A DNA stretch of 64,000 nt, from assembly GCA_015143295.1 (NCBI GenBank), contig CM026570.1, positions 12,052,047-12,116,046 on the forward strand, read 5' to 3'. This document shows, in pieces, positions 31,794 through 42,967 of the stretch. The DNA is from Tetracentron sinense. Its lineage: Eukaryota > Streptophyta > Magnoliopsida > Trochodendrales > Trochodendraceae. Made by a program: the position numbers and the translations under genes. Numbering within the stretch: the stretch's first letter is position 1; each line of letters opens with the position of its first letter. Under the pieces are notes generated by a model. The model saw only the letters and a program-made list of their open reading frames with translations, was not told the origin of the DNA and did no database searches.

Positions 31794-32484
31794 TGAAGTG
31801 GTAAATACCGGTGATGACACGCGTCAGCAACCAACTGCTACTTGAACTCTGGTTTACTTGAAGAAAGTAGAAGTTGAAGGGTGTGATGCCCTGCCCTGTA
31901 CTCCGATGCCAAAATAAGTAGATGTAGGAGATGATGAATAGTAGCAAAAAAACAATACAAGTGAGAGTAAGGGAGAATCTCTAAAAACAGGATCCTTGGC
32001 ACTGAATTCCTCGAGGGTATTTATAGGTTCAGCTCAGAATGCCGCCATAGATGACCATAACACGTGTCCAGCACTCATTACCAAATATGTCAGACAAATC
32101 TGCCACCCAACCTCTCTCATGTGGGCGCCTACTATTAGTTCAGTCGGTTTGTTTCTGACAGCATGCAGAAGTGACCAGCATTAAATGTCATGACAGTGCT
32201 TTTCGCCCATTCGTCAGAATAAACGATCGCCTCCTGATCACTTCCTCCTGCGAGTCGGTCTCGTTGTTGACTCGAGCTCGAGTCCGTTGTTTATATCTTA
32301 CAATGAGGTTGGTCTAGCTATCTTAAGATAACGGATACGTTGTCTAGAAGACAACGGAAACGTTGTGCAACAGACAACGGAACATCTCCCCCTTTTAAGC
32401 ACGCGATTCTCGTGAACAGGACAACACAAGCTAGCTCGTTCTCCAACATTTAATCAATTTTACGAATTTTATCCATTACATATT
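31794..32484 (-). mobile_element. LTR fragment (one LTR plus adjoining tract)
   Basis: Present only in unit 1. On the minus strand a LTR of about 591 bp (32,384-31,794) begins TGTTCCGTTG and ends CACTTCA. It has a TATAAATA-type box in the middle, and a polypurine tract (AAAAGGGGGAGA) lies directly before it. About 90 bp of further sequence precedes that. TATTA-type bases lie at both edges. No coding part remains. Likely Ty3/gypsy by general look, low certainty. It entered after the unit duplications. Confidence 0.6.
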
Positions 32485-34690
32485 ATATTAACAAGATAGT
32501 TGAATTATTATTTGAATCACATACCATTTCTGCTCCATATGCTTCTCCATTGATACCAACACTAGGCTACATGCAGCTTTTGAAAGAAATGGCACGTAGA
32601 GTTACTGGTGAAGCTAAATTCCCGCATGGTGCACTATGCTGTAACTAAAGCAACCAAGCTTCTACTTTAGCTCTACAACGGGTTACGATTTCGCTTGCTC
32701 TATTAGCAGCACCCTTAATCGCCCTTTACATCGATAATAAACACATTAAAAGTGCTTTGTCTTAAAAACTGCTTTAGGGTTTATTAAGGGTGCGACGAGT
32801 AAGGCTACTATTGCCATTTTAATTATGCATAGAGAGTGTAGATGATGGATTTTGGTAAATGTCACGTGGCACCATCTCAGTGCACTCATAATTACTCCTA
32901 GTTCAATAGGTATATATCTTAAAAGGCGCATGATCCGCCTTACATACACCTATTATCTTATTTCGGGGTGTTATGGACTTGTGGTTTGGAGGGTGCCCAA
33001 GAATGGATTAAGGTTTATGATACCATGGTTAGACTTGTCAAGTAAAAAAAGTTGTCATGTGTCATTTTCTTAACCTATGATCTATTGTCAAACAGTTCAT
33101 GCGTAGGGTGGGCTTCATAACATCATAAGGCAGTTAAAATCTAATTGTTGAGCTGTTAAAATAATATTAAATCAAATCCTAACCGTCTAAGGGATCCCTT
33201 TTTCAGAGACGATAGATAGAGGGTTGGCCTCATTAATGATTCATTATATATTTTTGGGAATGAGCTCTAGCAAAACGATTTTCTTTGCAACATCTTATTT
33301 CCCCAAGATATCATAGTTTCTCCCTCTTCCTCCTGTCCACATTCTTGATCACCGTCTTTTAGCAAAATTAACATTGTCCAAACGGTTGGGATTACCAATT
33401 TAGGTGGACGATGGGACGATCTAAACCTTTCAAATTTTCTACACGGTTCAGAGAGACAAAAAGACACATAGAACAAAAGAATTATATATATAATCATGAC
33501 TGAGCAATGATCAAGTTGTGTTCTATGCAAGACCTTTGACTTTCACCGGCTTGGGTATTTGATTTTTTGTGTTCTTTTGCACCTGGGACTTTGAGGGTAA
33601 ATTCTCAAGACTTTGAATTTTGTTGTTTATGTACTAATCCAATTCATCCCACTATCAGAAGTAATTGAAAAACGACAAGCAGGTTCATATGTAGTCCTAG
33701 ATGGTACCCAGTGGTAGGAGTGTCAATGGATACTATCCGTATCCAAATTCGTTTAATCGAATAATTATACGAATTAATATCTGGTGGAGAAAATTCAAAT
33801 AGTAATTTTACTATTTGATATATCTTATACCATAAATATCCGATCAATTATATAATTTATTACTATATATAACTAGGGAAAAGATTTATGCATCTGTCTA
33901 CCCGCTCCTATCCATCTCTATTGTGACAATGTTAGTGCGACTTACATGGCTTCCAACCCTATCTTCCATGCTAAATAAGGGATGAACAAATACTTATTTA
34001 TTTTGAAGATGGTACAACTCTCTAGATTCTTCCAATTAACAATCAAAATTTTCTGAAGTAGAAGATGAGAGTCGACGCGTGATCTCGATCTTCTTTGAAG
34101 GTGTTGATGTAGTTTTTTCTTTCTTCCGAGCTTTGTGCTTAATCGGTTATAAAGTAATTTTGGAAAAAACTGGCTTCTTTGTACCTTTGCCTTCTCTAGA
34201 ATACTTCGATTTCTTTTCTTTGAAGATTAGAGAATGCTTGACTTGTGTTGTTTAATGATTCTTCTTAATTCTCTTCTTTCGCTTCTTCTGAATCATCTTT
34301 CTAGATTTCTGAATCATCCCCCAAATCTCTAGCTTCGAGTCTTATTTATAAACATTTTGTGATAAGAATGCAAGAGTCCCACTTGATTTAGTAGTTTAAG
34401 GAACTTATGAGACTTTGATGGGCCCCACCCATCTTCTTGGGTATTGAGTCCATACTCAGGCTTCTTGTGTTGACGGATCGACTCATTTGTTCAGTGTGTG
34501 ACCCATTTGAATTTGGACTTGGATTTTGGGTTTATGGGCTTTCTACTTCATGCCTAGACCTGAGCCGTAGGAGGCCCATGCCTTGTCATTAGGCTCAATT
34601 TTCATGTATAGGGTCTTTTAATGATTTTAGGCTCTTTGAACAATGTTACGAGTGTGTAGGGACTTTTGTATAAAATTGAGAAATTTTAGG
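32485..34690. other. Unit 1 segment downstream of B1, conserved in the array
   Basis: No firm gene. It holds an exon-like stretch at about 32,530-32,665 (in unit 2 translated as YMQLLKEMARRAIGEAKF), a CACGTG motif near 32,868, and a TATA-like site followed by an 18-codon frame at 33,260-33,316. The sequence at 34,040-34,700 resembles decayed LTR DNA with a TATTTATAAA box. Confidence 0.5.
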
Positions 34691-34699
34691 GTTCTACAA

Positions 34700-35110
34700 T
34701 ATTATCATTTTGTTCGAGAATGAGTGGTTCAAGGTGATCTACGGATTTCATTTATCTCCACAGAACATCAAGCAACTGACATTTTCACTAAGGGTCTCCC
34801 TAGTCCTCGGTTTCAGTGTTTACAATCCAAGTTGCTATGTCAATCACCATCAACTTTCGGGGTTGTATTAACCGATATTCATGAATCACCAAATCCTATT
34901 ATTCTTGGAGATTCTATAATGAGTCCTACACAACATAGATATCGTATATATCACTTAGGAAAGCAATCTAAAGTCTGTTGTAATCATCCTTATTTATCTC
35001 TATGTATTTGGGTAACAATAAGACTTGTATTATGTATATATACAAGAATGAAGACAAGTAAAAATCCTACGTTTGTTATTCAATTCTTTGCCTAAGCTTT
35101 CACTCTTTGA
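34700..35110 (+). mobile_element. Ty1/copia 3'-end fossil (unit 1)
   Basis: A short stretch translates to the end of a copia RNase H region (FISTEHQ-DIFTKGLPSPRFQ). It is followed by LTR-like sequence ending near AATTCTTTGCCTAAGC. The same fossil lies in unit 2 (about 47,425-47,830) and unit 3 (about 54,738-55,140), so it predates the unit duplications. Broken. Confidence 0.75.
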
Positions 35111-38100
35111 GAGCCACACTCACATAGAATGAGAAACTCGTGACCCCAAAATCTCTATCACAAAGACGTTCAAATTATCAAATACAATTAAGCTTGTACC
35201 CTAGGCTAATATATAGTCTCAAACCAATCCTAAAACAAATAGAAATAGAAAAATCCTTCACCCAGATAAAATCCTCAAAAACGAACCCCCCCCCCCCCCC
35301 CCCCAAAAAAAAAGGCTAATAAATTTAGCCACACACATTGATTGACATTATGCAAAAGACGAGTGCTAGCCCATACGTAGATTTTAAGTTTCTGAACTCC
35401 CACTATAAGAGCAACACACTCTCAATACGAGAGCAACATGTGTCTGCTACCCCGTCCACAAGTTAAAGAAACAATTTTTTTCAACCCCTTCAACAAGATA
35501 AATAAACAGTTCTTTGTAGAGAAACTGATTTATTAGGAATAGCTTGGATGATTTACAATGACCCCATAGAGCTAGGGTTTAAATAGATGTTCTATGCCAA
35601 GATTCCTAATATAGAAGGATCTCTCAAAGATAATCCTAATTTAATCATACATAAGCAAATTCTAAATTCAAATTTAATTGATACTACCTAATCGCGAAGA
35701 GATACACTGATAATGATATTCACTTTATTAGAATAGGATATTCCCGAATACTAATATTTTTTTTCAACAAGTTAAAGTTCAACCGGTTAAGGAGGTACCA
35801 AGCACATGTCAGTACATGAGAGCTTGGAAGTTTGTGCCTAGGGCTAGCATTTCTCTTAACATGCACAATAACCACTAATAATGTTGTCATACTGATACAT
35901 CACAAAAACGTCAAATGTAATCTTTTAAATTAGACCTACTAGATTTTCCTTTTTTTTTTAGTATTAGCTGAAAATTTTTCTAGTGTAATGGGAGTTTATT
36001 GATCCTTTATAGCCTTGGACTACCAACACTATTGACACCAAGTTTCACTCATATAAATGTTAGTAACACTATACTGGAATTGAATTTTTTGCAACATTCT
36101 AACAAGCCGTCACCATGGCTTGAATTCGGTCAGGCCGCCAAATATGCTCCTCGTCCATCTTATCCACCACGCCTCCTAAAGAGCTGGTAGGTGTGTCAAA
36201 GAGCCAAGCTTTAGCAACTCGCCAAGCCTAACTGATCTAACATAGTAAATTCGCTTCACAAATGAGCTGAACTTGATCAAAAGTTGGCTTGATTTTTAAT
36301 AGTTTTATTTATTTATTTATTTCATCATTTTGGAAGATAACAATACTCTTTTATTTTATTTTGTACAAGACATGTGGTTAGACCGCAAATTCGATTAATG
36401 GTGTTAGTATCTGTTCATGAGTTAGAGGGTTAGAAGCCCATGATTCGAAGTTTGACCAAATGATGGGTCATCTCAACCACTACAACCAAAGATAGTAGAA
36501 CCCTGATCACCCCAATGTGGGTATACAAATTAACATTGTCACTAGCACAAGCAGTTGTACAATACCCTTTTATAATATATAGGGTTTTGGCATATATCTA
36601 TATATATAATTGTGAAAAATTTAATATGTATTTTTGTTAATGTAAAACCCTAGTGTATAGTTTTATAAAATGCAATTTATAAGTTTAATTTTATAACCCG
36701 ACATACACTCTAAAACCTTAATTTTTCTTGTTGCCCATTTTCTCTATTTTTTCTTTCTTGAATAATAGTAAACCATAGGGCTGACCTAGGATTCTCTTGT
36801 ATGGAAGCAAGAAGGGTAGATTGAAAATGTTAGTAATTGCAAGAGATTTTTGGAAAATAATTAGGCAGTACGAAATTCTAGGTCTAGGGGATGAAGGTTT
36901 TCAACTTCCAACCCCCTTGTTAGGGTTCGGGGTGTGACCCCCACCCCCACAAAAATAAATAAATAAAATAGGACAAATTTCATAGACCATCTCGTTTGTA
37001 CGTCTTGTATGGTACTGTTTCTCCTTTAGGTGGAAGTTGCCCCCCTTGCCCATGGATATGCATTGTGAAAAAATTAAGAAATGTGTAAAAAAAAGTTAAG
37101 GGGCAACTGCCCACATGCTCCGTCCTAGTAAACCAAACCCTAAAGCAATAAACCTGGCCCCTTTTTTCAACTCGGAGAAGATAAAAAAAGAAGATGATAA
37201 ATATAGAATAAATGATAGCTAAGGTTCATCCTCTATGGTGCATTTCAGGTAAGAATATCCCCCATGAAGAAATTTGAAAAAACAATTCCATAGAATACAG
37301 ACTACAACATGAACCCTAAGGATATTTTTTTTGGGACTTGATGTGGATTATGTCTTACAAGATTTTTGATTAATTTCAGACAATAACGGTAGATTTGTTG
37401 ATTTTATGTTATTATTCCACTTAAGATAATGGTTCCATGACTGATTTTGTGTGTTTTGGTGCTCTTATAACTTCAATGTGATGCACCAGGAAAGTACCTG
37501 GAATAATGAACACCCACTGTCTTGTTGATTCTTAGGAATACCAAAACAAAAGGAAAAAAGAGAAAATATTTTCAAGAAACATCAATATTAAACAAAACTC
37601 TCTTTACCTTGTGGTTTACCTTGCGGCTTACATTTATAAACAGGAAAACACGAAAAATTACTAAAAATAGTAAAATTGAATTAATCACGGAAACTGCAAA
37701 TACTAAAGCCTAGAATCAAGGCAGAATCAACGATCCATGATCCTGACTTCTAAAACTATATTTATTATTTAAAACAAAACTTTTCAAAAATACCAAAATC
37801 GTTATTTTTGAAGCGTAAACGAAGGAATTTAACCAAAAAGTAAAAGTCCATGATGAAGTGATTCAAACCGATCAACTCGATATGCAGTCCTAGACGGGAC
37901 CTAGTGGTCTGTCACGTATCCCAAAAGATACTAGATCAAATCCAACGATAAAAATGCCAAGAGTATGTCCATGACTCAATCCAGACTAATTCTATCACAC
38001 ATACACAGTTACGCACCCTATAAAATATAATCTGAAGATAAAATTTAGTTAGTGGCAAAGTCAGGGTTCGGTAATAATTCGGCAAGGGTCAAGTTCGGAA

Positions 38101-38647
38101 AAATTCAGGAAAAAAAAGAAAAAAAGAAATATTCGGGAACAATTCAGGGAAAAAATAATTATTATAAAAAGAAATTCAACAATTTGATTAGATAATATAC
38201 AAAATAAGCAATTTACTTTGTCAAACTAACGAATTATTGCGAAATTTCTCAAATGATTCCAGAAAATTTGACAAACCTAAAATTCGCAAATAATTTAGAG
38301 AATAATTCGGCATACCTAAAATTCGAGAATTTTTCAACAATTCGGAGAATTTTTCAAAAGAGTCTTCAAAAGAGGATCCCAAGGTACTCTTCTAAGATAA
38401 CCGCAGTGTCCTTGTGTCCCTTTTAACACCACTTTAACCATGGTTCAGCTTAATTCAATTAAAATTAATAAGTTTTTCTTTTTTTTTTGTTTTTTTGAAA
38501 ACCACGGTTAGATTGGTTAACCTAACCACAATTGAATAAGATCACGGTGTCAACTTGTAAGCTGACCTTGGGTCCATTTTCCATTTCCCTTTTCAAAACT
38601 TTGAAGAATTGTGTTACTGTGATCATTTGAGGGCCTAACAAAATAAA
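35111..38647. other. Unit 1 distal segment, no firm gene
   Basis: It contains a C/A homopolymer tract (35,287-35,312) and an exon-like stretch at 36,108-36,190 (SPWLEFGQAAKYAPRPSYP) that recurs in units 2 and 3. A possible tRNA-like SINE relic lies at about 36,400-36,560, with a GATTCGAAG B-box-like word. An AATTCGG-rich stretch (38,080-38,370) and a TTAACC-family piece (38,400-38,560) follow. None has an intact coding frame of useful length. Confidence 0.45.
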
Positions 38648-38834
38648 TATTGCAGTACGTCTTTACGTTACTCTTGTGTGAAAAAATTGGCATAGATCTT
38701 GCATGTGCTTAGACTTTGCTAGCTGCTACCGCGTTGAGCAAACAACGTGGAATCTGCATGAGAGTTATATGAAATGTCGTCCCCTTCCCTATCAGAGTCT
38801 CCAACGTGGCGGGACTGGGAAATGAAAGGTTATT

Positions 38835-38916
38835 ATCCTCTGTATTCTTTCCTGGGTTCTTCTTTGAGGAAAAAGTTTTCCTCAAAGAAGAACCCAGGAA
38901 AGAATACAGAGAGGAT
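38835..38916. repeat. Long near-perfect palindrome, about 40-bp arms
   Basis: Arms 38,835-38,874 and 38,876-38,916 are complementary except for a 2-base insertion near the outer end, with essentially no loop. The sister sequence in unit 1 (28,158-28,202) has only one arm, so the second arm arose in unit 2. Confidence 0.9.
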
Positions 38917-39387
38917 ATGTTACTTCCACAAAATATGTCTAGTGTATCCAAAACTTGACTTTTGAGTACTTAGATTTCATGAATTTCGATGTAAGGCATA
39001 GATCCCTGATTGGAACATTAAATGTTCTTCGTACTTATCTTTGGTTAGTCCTCGATTCAGCATTTAGGTAAAATTATTGGGAAGTGTCACTACGAGAAAG
39101 GTCAGCACTCTAGAGGAAAACATCTACTTATCTGATGGTTAAAATCATTCCTATCAAAATGGTCAACAAACGCTTCTCGTGGGTCCGCTTGCCCAACGGT
39201 CCAGATTGATGTAGTATATTAAGTAATGTAGAACTTGAACTATCCCATAACATTTGGTCATTAATATAGAGACCGCGTCATTTTATCATAAGAGGAGACC
39301 TTGGTCGGCCATTGCCGGTGCTACTAGTCATCCTTACCCACCTCACTGGTCCATAGATATGAAGAAACGAAGGCTAGAAAAAACTCC

Positions 39388-39395
39388 TATAAATA
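39388..39395 (+). promoter_or_regulatory. TATA box of gene B2
   Basis: TATAAATA, 52 bp before the ATG. Confidence 0.75.
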
Positions 39396-39439
39396 TCCTG
39401 TAACCCTTTCCTTTAATCTAAGCATCTCATCTCTCCAAA

Positions 39440-39688
39440 ATGGCAATGAACTTTTACAGAGGAAATGGCCACAAGATGGTACAAATGGTTGCTTTTGTTT
39501 TCTTGATTCTAAGTTTCAGTCCTCTATCAATGGCAAGGGTCTTAGAAGGAGTGAGGCCGTCGATGAAGAATGGAGTAGGGTTAGTATCAATTGATAAAAC
39601 TCCGGTGCCGCCTTCCGGGCCTTCGCCCTGCACACATATCCCTGGCAATGGTGGCGGTGGTCGTCGATGTCCACCAAAACGTGGGTGA
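39440..39688 (+). CDS. CTNIP/SCREW-like secreted signalling peptide precursor B2
   Basis: An 82-residue single-exon precursor with the same plan as B1: signal segment to PLSMA (cut before R33), propeptide beginning RVLEGVRPSMKNG, core VPPSGPSPCTHIPGNGG, second Cys at 77 and end CPPKRG. It differs from B3 at only two residues (V14 versus I, I51 versus L). The PVPPSGPSPC lead-in matches the group A genes better than B1's LVPPSG. Promoter, TATA box and upstream W-box are intact. Its downstream region was invaded by a Helitron about 560 bp after the stop, which leaves the gene itself untouched. A signalling role through an HSL3/NUT-like receptor is inferred from the motif. Confidence 0.85.
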   Translation: MAMNFYRGNGHKMVQMVAFVFLILSFSPLSMARVLEGVRPSMKNGVGLVSIDKTPVPPSGPSPCTHIPGNGGGGRRCPPKRG

Positions 39689-42439
39689 ACTTCGTCAGCC
39701 ATGGCCAGCTCTCGGGATACAAGTTAATGGAAATAAGATGTAAATTAAACAAAAATATATATTTTTAGTTTCATTGTTATCTAGTACTATGGTCGGACTA
39801 AAGGAGTCGTTGTATTATATTAATATGATAGTTGGATTAATATTTGAATCACATACCATTTCTGCTCCATATGCTTCTCCATTGATACCAACACTAGGTT
39901 ACATGCAGCTTTTGAAAGAAATGGCACGTAGAGCTATCGGTGAAGCTAAATTCCCGAATGGTGCACTTTATGCTGTAACTAAAGTAACCAAGCTTCTACT
40001 TTAGCTCTACAACGGGTTACGAATTTTGCTTGCTCTACTAGCGGCACCCTTAATCGCCCTTTAGATCGGTAATAAACAATTTAAAAGTGCTTTGTCTTAA
40101 AAACTGCTTTAGGGTTTATTAAGGGTGTGACGAGTAAGGCTACTATTGCCATTTTAATTATGCATAGAGAGTGTAGATGATGGATTTTGGTAACGGTCAC
40201 GTGGCACCATCTCATCTCAGCGCACTCATAATTACTCCTAGTTCAATAGGTACTAGTAAACATCCCGTGCGATGCATGGAAAAGAAAAGAAAAATATCAA
40301 ACTAAAAGAAAGAGCAAAAATGAGTAACATGACATTAAAGTCATACTTACCAAAAGAATCCTAAAACATCATGCCTCAGTAGCTTATTCAGGGATGGGTA
40401 TACCTTGAGAGGATGAATTTTTTTTTTTATAGGTGAGAGGATGAAATCCTTCTGTTCTTGTATATTTAATGTCTAGAAAAAGAATTAGATAAATTTATAA
40501 TTTTAAAGAAAATGAACATCTAAAAGAGATCATTGAGCAAAAGAAGAAAAAGAGCGGAGTACTACAATGAAACTTTACCAACCAATGAATCAAAGCAGCA
40601 TCAAAATTGTGATCTGGATTCATCTAAAGATCTTTTGATTGGCTTGAATCCATTACTTAAACTAAAAAAGTATCTCAAAAACTAAATTTTGACTATCCAA
40701 CCCAATTTTCTCTATGAATTCCTCAAAAATTCCAAGTCATAACAATCCTGAACTACAGGAAAGAGGGAGAGCTACTTAACGGTCTAATATAGTAAGTGAT
40801 TACTTACATAGTAGAATTACAAACTGAAATTGTGATAGAAAGTGATACAAACAAATTCCAATACACAAAAAATCAAAATAACAATTAAAAGTAAAAGATG
40901 GCGCAATTCCCTAGATTGGGGAGTTTATGTTTTCAGCACAAAAGATTTTTCAGTTATAGTTAGATCTAGACTGCAACACAATAGAGGGAAGAACCCTCAC
41001 TGAAAGGCCTCTCCAAATTGCCTCTGTAACTCTCCTAATCTTCTAAAGGAATCCGCAGAATATCTTGACCATTCTGTAAGCATAGTGAGCACCAATACTA
41101 TCTTTACACAACCTTCTCCTATTTCCTTTCGGATGAAAAACACAGAGATCTTAAATCTGAAGAAATCCTAAGAAAAAGAGATAGACATACAAATAAATGT
41201 GAGTAATAATATTTCAGAAAGCAAATGATCATAGAAGGAAGTGAAAAAGTATGAGATCTTTTAAATTATATTCATGATTTTTTTTTAAAGTGCAACAACA
41301 ATCAAGCAATGGACTCTACCTAGCTAATGTAGTAATAAAATGGAACATCGGTCTAAGAATGAGCTGCTTTATTGGTGAATCTTGTGGGAAAATAGTCAAT
41401 TACTTCACATCCATATTATTAATGACATGAAGAATCTTTTTAATATACAAAGTTCATTTGATCAATTTAGAGAGTAGTGCAATCATTCATTCTACTTTCA
41501 TGGGTAGCACACAAATATCAATCCATCGTGCCAGCCATAAAATCAATGAAATTACATAATTAGACTTTGAAGAATGTAACCTGTAACTATAATAGGAAGT
41601 TTAACATATCATGGTGAAATCATAGGTTTAACCATGAACTTAACTGGCTATTTAAACATAAACTATGAGCACATATGAAGAAATATACCAACCAAAACAT
41701 TCTAATATTCATAGAAACTCTAATTGATCCCCCTTGTCCTTTTATTTTGTAACTACATTTCTCATCAATCATGGATGGCCATGTTGTGCTTCACTGGTTT
41801 TATGTATGTCTTTACTACCCATGTTCCTAAACTTGAAATAATTAGCAACAGACAACTCAATTCCAAAGTGCATGCTAATCACTAAATAACTATTAACAGT
41901 TGAGAGATTTTTGGTATATTTAACAAAGATTTCTATGGTAAAACACTAAATAACCAAATAAAACCCTAACATAAACACAAATCTGTCTAAGAAAAAAAAA
42001 ACTGAGAACATTTATGTGATGATACTTTGTTTGTTTCTATACTAAAAGCAATTGGCACCCGTTTGAGTGTCAACCTCCAAGAAGCTCACGATTGATACAT
42101 CTACAACATTCTTGTCACTCTCAGGGTCTTTATTTGATTGTACATGCTAATCACCAAAACAATTCAAAATTACTTGAGTTGAGAAACAAACAAAGTGCCA
42201 TCTTAGTAATGGGAAACAAATATCATACAGTCTGTAATTTCATAAATATTATGAACATGCTATGCTAAATAGCTAAGAAGATATGTAGGTTTTTAACTTG
42301 AACATAGCTGCAGAGAGGCTCTTAATTAGAGATTTTGTTTTTGTAAAGCAAAAGTTATGCTCATTAGTTTCGAAGACTTATCCAGCAAAACCCAAATAAA
42401 CAGACACAACGTAATATTGTCTTGAGAGAAAAAAAAAAT

Positions 42440-42962
42440 CAAACAATTTATGAGCACAATTCCTTTCGGTAAGTTATACCAAAACCCAACATCTTAATAG
42501 AACTAAACCCTAATTAAATAAATAAATAAGAAAGCTTATAGAACTGTAACAATCAAGATGAATTAGGATATAACTTACCAAAAGGAATGAAGAAGAAAAC
42601 AACAACACATGGATAAAGAGGAAATCCTCTCTGATCAGGGACTAAAGACCGGTGTACAAATCCCTCATGTCCTCCCGCTCTAAAGATTGCCGCCATGGGA
42701 TTCAACTTCGAGAACGTGCTGAGACTAACTTGTGAACAAAAGAGTATGATAAGAGAAAGGGACGTGATGAGATTGATCTATGAAGCCCGAATACAAATGC
42801 ATGTTGCTGTTGAAACTTGAAACCAAACAGTGACTGTGAGAATGCGGAGAGTACAAGGAGATGAGTCGTTCTGAAAGAGAAGTCGAGTCGTAACATAAGC
42901 ATACGGTCCATTAGATAATGAAATTGTGGATTTATTGTGGTGAATAGGGGATAATGAAAGAG
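42440..42962 (-). other. Possible captured exon inside the Helitron
   Basis: On the minus strand a purine/pyrimidine-rich leader-like stretch is followed by an ATG at about 42,697 (reads MAAIFRAGGHEGF) and about 100 bp later by TTTGGTAAGTTAT, a good 5' splice site. This looks like a first exon taken up by the Helitron. I do not recognise the product. No matching downstream exon is certain, though a CTTACAG-bounded stretch occurs at about 41,080-40,960. Confidence 0.3.
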
Positions 42963-42967
42963 TAGTG

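Larger units (their letters stand above)
27970..38647. repeat. Tandem unit 1
   Basis: First full unit of the array. It begins near GTACGTCTTTACGT..CTTGTGTGAAAAAATTGG, carries the peptide gene B1, and ends in the AT-rich AATTCGG-rich stretch at about 38,080-38,370 and a TTAACC-family copy. It matches 38,648-51,454 and 51,455-57,059 over almost its whole length at high identity. It is enlarged by a Helitron (28,332-31,032) and an LTR fragment (31,794 to about 32,484), neither of which is in units 2 and 3. Core length is about 7.5-8 kb. Confidence 0.9.

Noticed and set aside
33267-33530. Minus-strand frame of about 87 codons conserved in units 2 (45,930-46,175) and 3 (53,282-53,506)
   Set aside because: Conservation is explained by the recent unit duplication; the unit 3 version is shorter, and the plus strand has the TATA box and ATG.
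36400-36560. Possible tRNA gene or SINE with a GATTCGAAG B-box-like word
   Set aside because: No cloverleaf can be drawn and the A box is poor; mentioned only as a possible SINE relic.
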